Source: Mycetohabitans endofungorum (GTDB lineage: Bacteria > Pseudomonadota > Gammaproteobacteria > Burkholderiales > Burkholderiaceae). From it: DNA of 64,000 nt. Below the pieces are notes generated by a model. It was given only the letters and a program-made list of their open reading frames with translations, had not been told where the DNA came from and did not search any database. Position 1 is the first letter of the stretch. Every line of letters begins with the position of its first letter. Where the stretch lies: assembly GCF_037477895.1 (NCBI RefSeq), contig NZ_CP132744.1:496001-560000 (forward strand), read 5' to 3'. The position numbers were made by a program, and so were the translations under genes. This document shows positions 58,145 to 64,000 of this stretch, in pieces.

Positions 58145-58259
58145 GCGCGGCACACGCCGGCGTTTCGGGATCCGTCAGTTGATCGTAAATTCCTCCTTGC
58201 GGTACGCCTTATTCATCGCAAGCGAGGCCGAGTACAGCGCAAAATTGACCGTTGCCGCC

Positions 58260-58840
58260 ATGTTCCAGCGTTTGTCCGATGTCGATCACCGCGCCTTTGT
58301 CGATGGCGTGCGCACCTATGCGCTGACCGTTGCCGCGATGTTCTCCTGGGGGGCTAGTGACCGGCATCGCGATGAGCAAGTCGGTGCTGACCGTGCCGCA
58401 AGCCCTCGGGATGTCGCTGCTCGTGTATGCTGGTTCCTCGCAACTAGCCGTGTTGCCGCTGCTCGCCGCGAAGCTGCTGATGTGGACCGTGCTGCTGACC
58501 GCGGCGATGGCCAATACGCGGTTCATCGTGTTTAGCGCCGGCCTGGCGCCCATTTTTCGTACCTGTCAAGGCCGCGCCGTCTGCTGGTGGGCTATTTCAA
58601 CGGCGACGTGATTTACCTGCTGTTTCAGGCACGCGGATTCAAGCCGGGCTATGAACTCGGGAAAGAGCCGTTTTTCTAGGGCATGGCGGCATCGAGCTGG
58701 GTCCAGTGGCAGACATCGTCGATCGTCGGCATCCTGTCCGCACGCCTTTTCCCAGGCGATTGGGGATTGAGCCTCTGGTCGGCACGCTGGCGCTGGTGCC
58801 GATCATGGTGTCGGCGATTGTTGTCAGAATCCGCCAGTAA
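58260..58840 (+). pseudogene. azlC: AzlC-type branched-chain amino acid exporter, frameshifted
   Basis: ATG 58260 gives MFQRLSDVDHRAFVDGVRTY, ALTVAAMFSWG, then a frameshift in a six-G run (58348-58353), after which VTGIAMSKSVLTVPQALGMS, LLVYAGSSQLAVLPLLAAKL and ANTRFIVFSAGLAPIF read on. Another shift gives LLVGYFNGDVIYLLFQARGF, then a TAG. The order matches AzlC with its membrane helices. It is non-functional. No azlD partner follows. Located next to ilvE. Confidence 0.8.
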
Positions 58841-59541
58841 CTGATTTGTTCGGCAAAATGTTGTGTAGAGCTGGTAAGCGGACGTTGTTGCTGGAGTGTC
58901 GTGTACCTTGTGCGATAATATTTTAATCGACTGGGGCGACATGCATCATACGGTTCGCAGCCCCTTACACTAAACGATTGGTTGTTCTACTAGTTGCGCG
59001 TGCGGTAAAGCGACCATGCGATGCTGGGCGGTCAGTGCATCGGCTTTGATGGTAAGGCTTGCGCGCCGGTAAACGGGTGTGGCTAACAGTCCGGGGGAGC
59101 GGACAGTCCATATTTGTAACCCTGGCATAAAAGGTTATAGGGAAGCTACCTGTTGGCCAGGTAACATGCTCCCGATCGTTGGGTGACACACTATTTTTAA
59201 GTGTCGGTTTTTTAAGTGTCGGCTATAGTTGCTTGACAATCTAATGAGCGCGGGAATGTGCGTCGCTTTTGCCGGTTAATCCCCGTGTCCGGTGCATGTT
59301 GTTAGGCTTTTTTGAATAATAGAATAGGCTTGGAGAGTACGTATTGCAACGGGTTACCGCTCCCATCGATGAAACTTCGTGGCAGTGTGACGCTGCTGGT
59401 GACAGGCAGTATGGCGGCAATCCGTCGCTAAATGGCTTGCCCGCGGCAGTGCAGTGTGTCTGTCCACATTGTTGCCATGTTCGACATGGCTTGGCGCCGG
59501 CGGGCAGCAGCGTAGAAGAGGATGCCGAATCTCAGGTGGCT
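58841..59541. other. AT-richer intergenic region upstream of the glycosyltransferases
   Basis: 700 bp with no gene I can support. A hairpin-like GACAC...GTGTC followed by six T is at 59187-59214, and the 14-bp TTTTTAAGTGTCGG repeats at 59194 and 59209. TTGACA at 59233-59238 is a candidate -35; the matching -10 is weak. Base composition changes here to the level of the following two genes. The reading from 59344 to 59541 in frame with GT2 has no similarity. Confidence 0.5.
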
Positions 59542-60474
59542 ATGAAGTACCCTTTGGTTTCGCTCGTTGTGCCGTTTTACAACGAAGAGCTGGTGGTCGA
59601 ACCGTTCTTTCGCGCCGTCTTGCCGGTGCTGCGCAGCCTGCCCAAAGCGCACTATGAAGTTATTTGTGTCAACGATGGTAGTATCGATTCTACACAGCAG
59701 AAACTGTTGACTGCGCGCGCGAGCGATCAGCACATTTGTATCGTTGAATTGTCGCGCAATTTTGGCAAGGAGGCGGCTTTAACAGCCGGTATCCATGAGG
59801 CTCGAGGCGCGGCGGTCATCCCGTTTGACGCGGATCTGCAAGATCCGCCGGAGGTTATTCACCAGTTGGTGGCGCGATGGCGGGAGGGTTTCGATGTGGT
59901 ATTGGCCAGACGTGTGAAGCGGCACACAGATACCTATGCCAAACGAGGGGCCGCCAAGCTTTTTTATCGACTACATAATGCAATCTCCGACACAGCAATT
60001 CCCGAAAATACGGGTGACTTCAGGTTGATGTCCCGCAATGTAGTGGAAGCGCTGAAGCGATTGCCTGAAAACCGGCGGTTTATGAAGGGATTGTTTGCAT
60101 GGGTTGGGTTCCGCACGAGTGTGGTTGACTATGTTCGTCACTCAAGGGCGGGCGGCAAATCAAAGTTTTCTGCCTGGAAGTTGTGGAATTTGGCTCTCGA
60201 AGGACTGACCAGTTTTGGAACGTTACCGTTGCGGATGTGGACGTATATTGGTGGCACTGTTGCAGGGCTGGCCCTTTTTTATGCCACATATTTAATTATG
60301 CGCACGCTGTTGCGGGGAGTCGATGTGCCGGGCTATGCATCGATCATTACTGTCGTGCTTTTTCTGGGTGGGGTCCAATTGATAGGGATTGGTATGATAG
60401 GCGAGTACGTGGGACGCATATATATGGAAGCCAAAAGAAGGCCTGCATATATTGTCCGGAAAATATATCGTTAA
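59542..60474 (+). CDS. GT2 glycosyltransferase, GtrB/ArnC-like (polyprenyl-phosphate sugar synthase)
   Basis: 310 residues from ATG 59542. The GT-A domain has VSLVVPFYNEELVVEPFFRA, VICVNDGSIDSTQQKLLTA, LSRNFGKEAALTAGIHEARG and PFDADLQDPPEVIHQLVARW, with the DXD. Two C-terminal membrane helices (YIGGTVAGLALFYATYLIM, SIITVVLFLGGVQLIGIGMI) and the EYVGRIYMEAKRRPAYIV tail are those of GtrB/DPM1-like enzymes that put a sugar on undecaprenyl phosphate. It is probably the donor-making partner of the next gene. Codon use is AT-richer than the surroundings. Confidence 0.88.
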   Translation: MKYPLVSLVVPFYNEELVVEPFFRAVLPVLRSLPKAHYEVICVNDGSIDSTQQKLLTARASDQHICIVELSRNFGKEAALTAGIHEARGAAVIPFDADLQDPPEVIHQLVARWREGFDVVLARRVKRHTDTYAKRGAAKLFYRLHNAISDTAIPENTGDFRLMSRNVVEALKRLPENRRFMKGLFAWVGFRTSVVDYVRHSRAGGKSKFSAWKLWNLALEGLTSFGTLPLRMWTYIGGTVAGLALFYATYLIMRTLLRGVDVPGYASIITVVLFLGGVQLIGIGMIGEYVGRIYMEAKRRPAYIVRKIYR

Positions 60475-60554
60475 GCGTGCATGGTTTATCGCAGTAAAAA
60501 TTTACCCTGAAACTTAATTTAAAATTAGCTTTGTTCTACAAAACTGGTATCGAT

Positions 60555-62036
60555 ATGAAAAAGAAGGGCGGCGTGGATTGCGATTTGCGCATGCTCTGGT
60601 TGTTACCGATACACGCGGCTGTATGGACATTCGCCGCATGGCTGTCATGGGGTAACCTTGACAGGCAGGGTGACATGGTCGAGAACTACGTGTGGGGCAT
60701 AGAATGGCAAGCCGGCTATTCAAAGCATCCCCCATTGTTTGCATGGATTACTGCAGCGTGGTTTCGCGTTTTCCCTCATACTGATATTGCGTACTTCTCT
60801 CTGTCGTCGCTTAACGTAATGGTGGGCTTGCTTGGTATCGTGGCTCTGGCCAAGCGCTTCTTGCCAGCGCGGCTCGCTGTCTTGGCAGGATTGGCAATGG
60901 CGGTCTCCCCACTGTACTCAAACCTTGCGATCAAGTTCAATGCTAATGCAGTTTTATTGTCGCTTTGGCCGTGGACTGCATATTTTTTTGTCTGCTTTAT
61001 GCAAAATCGCCGCGTGGGCTGCGCGATTGCGCTTGGTGTACTTTCCGGTGTATCGATGCTGGGTAAGTACTTTTCAGCGGTATTGCTCATAGCGTTATGC
61101 ATTGCCGCATTTGTGTATCCGGCTTGGCGCGCCACTTTGTTGAGTTGGCGCTCGTGGCTGGTAGCAGGCACTGCAGCAGTCGTCGTGCTACCTCATCTTC
61201 ACTGGCTCGTGGTCAATGATTTTCCAACACTCCATTACGCGCAAAACCGTGCGGGCGGAACGCTGGGAGATGCTATCGCGCGTTTTTGTACCTACACGGC
61301 TGCGCAATTAGGCTATCTTTTACCAAGTTTCTGCTTTGTTATTTTATTGGCCGGGGCACGCTGGCGGCAGGCGGCTCTCGCGATGGCGCGCAGTTGTGTC
61401 ACGCCTTCCAGGCATGCTGGCCTTTGGTGGCTAGTCGCAGGCCCGCTTATTGTTGTGGGGGCGATAGCAGTGGTGGCGAAAACGCAGATGGCCTCCGTAT
61501 GGGGCATGGCTCAGTGGTTCGCTATCGTTCCGTTTTGGCTGATGGTACTTCGTCGTGACGGATTCGAGATAACGCTGGAGCGCGTACCGCGGGTGATGTT
61601 GACCTACTGGCTGATCGTACTGACGATAGCGCCTATTGTCGGATGGCTGGCTGCGAAGCGCAATACAGAAGGGGGGGGCGAGCCGCGGGCTGAGCTTGCG
61701 GTTGCTGCAAGCGATCTTTGGCGCCAGCGGATGGGTGGGGATGTCCCGATAGTAGGCGGGGCAGTCCATGAAGCGCAATCGATTGCATTTTATGGTCGTG
61801 GACGCACACGTTTTTGGGACTTCCGTCACCCCCATGACACACCGTGGGTAAGCGCCACTGATGTGGCGCGTCAGGGCGCCCTTCTCGTTTGCCGGGACGG
61901 CGACCGTGATTGCATCGCTGCCGCAAGCTCGATTAGCGCAGTGTCGCCAACATTATGCGAGGTGCAAAAGCGGGCTTGGGGTATGACACTGCCGGCGCGC
62001 AGATACCAGCTCTTTTTAATGCCGCCCCGCCTATAA
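60555..62036 (+). CDS. GT39-like (ArnT/PMT-type) membrane glycosyltransferase
   Basis: 493 residues from ATG 60555 (an in-frame TTG at 60531 is less likely). About 11 membrane helices; the PMT_2 signature is near EWQAGYSKHPPLFAWITAAW, with the acidic residue of the first loop (DMVENYVWG) as in ArnT-type enzymes. A soluble C-terminal domain follows. It would transfer a sugar from undecaprenyl phosphate to LPS or another surface polymer. With the preceding GT2 gene it forms a two-gene modification cassette; the acceptor is unknown. AT-rich, likely transferred. Confidence 0.82.
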   Translation: MKKKGGVDCDLRMLWLLPIHAAVWTFAAWLSWGNLDRQGDMVENYVWGIEWQAGYSKHPPLFAWITAAWFRVFPHTDIAYFSLSSLNVMVGLLGIVALAKRFLPARLAVLAGLAMAVSPLYSNLAIKFNANAVLLSLWPWTAYFFVCFMQNRRVGCAIALGVLSGVSMLGKYFSAVLLIALCIAAFVYPAWRATLLSWRSWLVAGTAAVVVLPHLHWLVVNDFPTLHYAQNRAGGTLGDAIARFCTYTAAQLGYLLPSFCFVILLAGARWRQAALAMARSCVTPSRHAGLWWLVAGPLIVVGAIAVVAKTQMASVWGMAQWFAIVPFWLMVLRRDGFEITLERVPRVMLTYWLIVLTIAPIVGWLAAKRNTEGGGEPRAELAVAASDLWRQRMGGDVPIVGGAVHEAQSIAFYGRGRTRFWDFRHPHDTPWVSATDVARQGALLVCRDGDRDCIAAASSISAVSPTLCEVQKRAWGMTLPARRYQLFLMPPRL

Positions 62037-62260
62037 AGACGCAGTAAATATCGACATTGTTTGGGTTGAGCGCATCGCCTTCATGCCCGCAAGCACTACG
62101 TTGTGCGCAGTGTAAACGCAATACATTTGGTCGCTGTGGCATTGCGTCACTATGCGATGCGTTAAAATGGACCATCGCGTGCAAATGCGTCATCTGAGCG
62201 GCAGGCAGCGGCCATCGTGCTGCGGCTTTACCCTTTCCTCAATTCCGTCAAGCCAACCTC

Positions 62261-63475
62261 ATGACTCAAGTTCTGCGTTTGACCGACCTCATCGCGGACG
62301 GAAAGCTCCGCGGCCAGCGTGTGTTCATCCGTGCCGACCTGAACGTGCCACAAGACGATGCCGGCCACATCACCGAGGATACCCGCATTCGCGCGTCGGT
62401 CCCGGCGATCCGCCAGGCGCTCGATGCCGGTGCGGCGGTGATGGTGACATCGCACCTGGGCCGGCCCATCGAAGGGCAGTTCAAGTCGGAAGACTCTCTC
62501 GCACCCGTGGCCAAGCGCCTGGGCGAGTTGCTCGGCCGCGACGTGCCGCTGGTGGCTAACTGGGTTGAGCGTGGTGTGAGCGTGGCGCCCGGCAATGTCG
62601 TGCTGCTCGAGAATTGCCGCGTCAACCCGGGTGAGAAGAAGAATTCGGACGAGCTTGCGCAAAAGATGGCCGCGCTGTGCGACGTCTATGTCAATGACGC
62701 GTTTGGCACCGCGCACCGTGCGGAGGCGACCACGCACGGGATCGCGAAGTACGCGAAAATCGCGTGTGCTGGTCCGCTGCTCGCGGCGGAACTCGATGCG
62801 CTGGGCAAAGCGCTCGGCAACCCGAAACGTCCGCTCGTGGCGATCGTGGCGGGTTCAAAGGTGTCGACGAAGCTGACAATCCTAAAGTCGCTTGCCGAGA
62901 AGGTCGACCAACTGATCGTGGGTGGCGGCATCGCGAACACGTTCATGCTGGCCGCCGGGCTGCCAATCGGCAAATCGCTGGCCGAAGCGGATTTAGTCGG
63001 TGAGGGCAAAGCGATCATCGACGCGGCGAACACGCGCGGGGCGTCGGTGCCGATTCCGACCGACGTGGTGACTGCGAAGGCGTTCGCGTCGGATGCCCAC
63101 GCGCAGACCAAGGCGGCAAGCGAGGTGGCCGACGACGACATGATCCTGGATATCGGTCCGCAGACCGCGGCCGCGCTGGCCGTGCAACTGGAAAAGGCCG
63201 GCACAATCGTGTGGAACGGGCCCGTCGGCGTGTTCGAGTTCGATCAGTTTGGCAACGGCACGAAGACGCTCGCACAGGCCATCGCGAAGTCGGAGGCGTT
63301 CTCCATCGCCGGCGGCGGCGATACGCTCGCGGCGATTGCGAAGTACGGTATTCATGACAAGGTCAGTTATATCTCGACCGGTGGAGGGGCCTTTCTCGAG
63401 TTCCTCGAGGGCAAGACGCTGCCTGCGGTCGAGGTGCTGCAAAGCCGTGCGCAAACCGGTAACGCCGGCGCATAA
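62261..63475 (+). CDS. pgk: Phosphoglycerate kinase
   Basis: 404 residues. It makes ATP from 1,3-bisphosphoglycerate. Typical segments are [60 protein letters not shown] and the nucleotide site [19 protein letters not shown], with the C-terminal [20 protein letters not shown]. The start is ATG 62261. Confidence 0.98.
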   Translation: MTQVLRLTDLIADGKLRGQRVFIRADLNVPQDDAGHITEDTRIRASVPAIRQALDAGAAVMVTSHLGRPIEGQFKSEDSLAPVAKRLGELLGRDVPLVANWVERGVSVAPGNVVLLENCRVNPGEKKNSDELAQKMAALCDVYVNDAFGTAHRAEATTHGIAKYAKIACAGPLLAAELDALGKALGNPKRPLVAIVAGSKVSTKLTILKSLAEKVDQLIVGGGIANTFMLAAGLPIGKSLAEADLVGEGKAIIDAANTRGASVPIPTDVVTAKAFASDAHAQTKAASEVADDDMILDIGPQTAAALAVQLEKAGTIVWNGPVGVFEFDQFGNGTKTLAQAIAKSEAFSIAGGGDTLAAIAKYGIHDKVSYISTGGGAFLEFLEGKTLPAVEVLQSRAQTGNAGA

Positions 63476-63650
63476 ACGGCCAACGGCGCGCGACCTTGTG
63501 CAACGCACCGCCGACACCGCAGCATAGCGGCGCGGCTGTCCTGGCTTGGCCGGCCGCGCGCAGCGGCGTTGCGCCGGTGTCGCATTCGCTCCGGGCAATC
63601 GCCTCCGCAGCAGCGCTTTATGCAGCGCTTTAACCCAGTCGAGGAGACTC

Positions 63651-64000
63651 ATGCATCGCGCTACCAAGATTGTCGCCACCATTGGACCCGCGTCCAGCTC
63701 GCCAGATATCCTGTCGCGGATGATCGCGGCGGGGCTGGATGTTGTGCGGCTGAATTTCTCGCATGGCACCGCCGATGATCATCGTCAGCGTGCCGAGTTC
63801 GTGCGGGAGGCTGCGCGACAGGCGGGCCGTGAAGTGGCGATCATGGCGGACCTGCAAGGCCCGAAAATCCGCGTCGGCAAGTTCGAGAACGGCCGTGTGA
63901 CGCTCGCTGCTGGCGCGCCGTTCGTGCTGGATGCCGCGTGCGAACTGGGCAACGACGAGCGCGTCGGCCTGGACTATAAGGACCTGCCACGCGATTTGAA
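63651..64000 (+). CDS. pyk: Pyruvate kinase, N-terminal part
   Basis: The first 116 residues from ATG 63651, preceded by GAGGAGA; the window ends inside the gene. HRATKIVATIGPASSSPDIL, LDVVRLNFSHGTADDHRQRA, and MADLQGPKIRVGKFENGRV are the pyruvate kinase start and the Lys-containing substrate loop. It makes pyruvate and ATP at the end of glycolysis, next to pgk. Confidence 0.96.
   Translation, partial: MHRATKIVATIGPASSSPDILSRMIAAGLDVVRLNFSHGTADDHRQRAEFVREAARQAGREVAIMADLQGPKIRVGKFENGRVTLAAGAPFVLDAACELGNDERVGLDYKDLPRDL

Overview
The window is GC-rich DNA from a beta-proteobacterium of the Burkholderiaceae. The gene order lptD-surA-pdxA-ksgA, the block miaB-phoH-ybeY-corC-lnt-glyQ-glyS-gmhB-plsC, recA-recX-DUF2889-sucC-sucD-terC and the pair pilin-pglL are all Burkholderia-like. 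Two features point to a host-associated lineage such as the fungal endosymbiont Mycetohabitans (formerly Burkholderia rhizoxinica): a paralogous pair of proteins with a eukaryotic-type F-box, and an unusually large number of decaying genes. The genus is an inference, not something read directly from the sequence.

Layout. 1-4.0 kb: end of lptD, then surA, pdxA and ksgA on the plus strand (outer-membrane biogenesis, vitamin B6, rRNA methylation). 4.2-4.9 kb: an intact Phd/PIN toxin-antitoxin pair behind a perfect palindrome. 5.1-19.5 kb: a long minus-strand housekeeping run from miaB down to gloA, interrupted by an AAC(3)-type acetyltransferase gene and a broken PIN toxin gene. 19.5-21.2 kb: a collapsed LysR/MFS pair, then ribB under an FMN riboswitch. 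21.5-26.5 kb: glycerol catabolism (glpK, glpD, glpR) with a putative GlpR operator, a 36-bp minisatellite and a PepSY remnant. 26.7-32.1 kb: a ferritin-like protein, a small unknown protein, a DEAD-box helicase and two c-type cytochromes. 32.4-42.1 kb: accessory region with an intact F-box protein, a phosphoribosyltransferase, a manganese catalase, two small unknown proteins, an Nramp manganese transporter, an AI-2E family permease, and a second F-box gene broken by an in-frame TAG, next to an integrase remnant and tRNA-Met. 42.1-48.1 kb: a response-regulator remnant, recA with a LexA box, recX, sucCD and terC. 48.4-50.9 kb: a type IV pilin gene divergent from a PglL-type O-oligosaccharyltransferase. 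51-58 kb: moaC, a BepA-like metalloprotease, a YheT hydrolase, waaF, a zinc-finger protein and ilvE. 58.2-62 kb: a broken azlC, then two AT-richer glycosyltransferase genes (GT2 and GT39-like). 62.2-64 kb: pgk and the start of pyk.

The core genes are intact and ordinary. The accessory positions carry at least nine pseudogenes: LysR twice, an MFS transporter, a FitB/VapC toxin, PepSY, a lipoprotein, a response regulator, azlC and an integrase, plus one of the two F-box genes. This pattern fits a genome in reductive evolution. The strongest candidate for something new is the F-box family with its LP-rich helical repeats, a plausible set of host-directed effectors that interfere with ubiquitin ligases. 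The second is the possible link of the pseudogenised copy to a relic mobile island at tRNA-Met.
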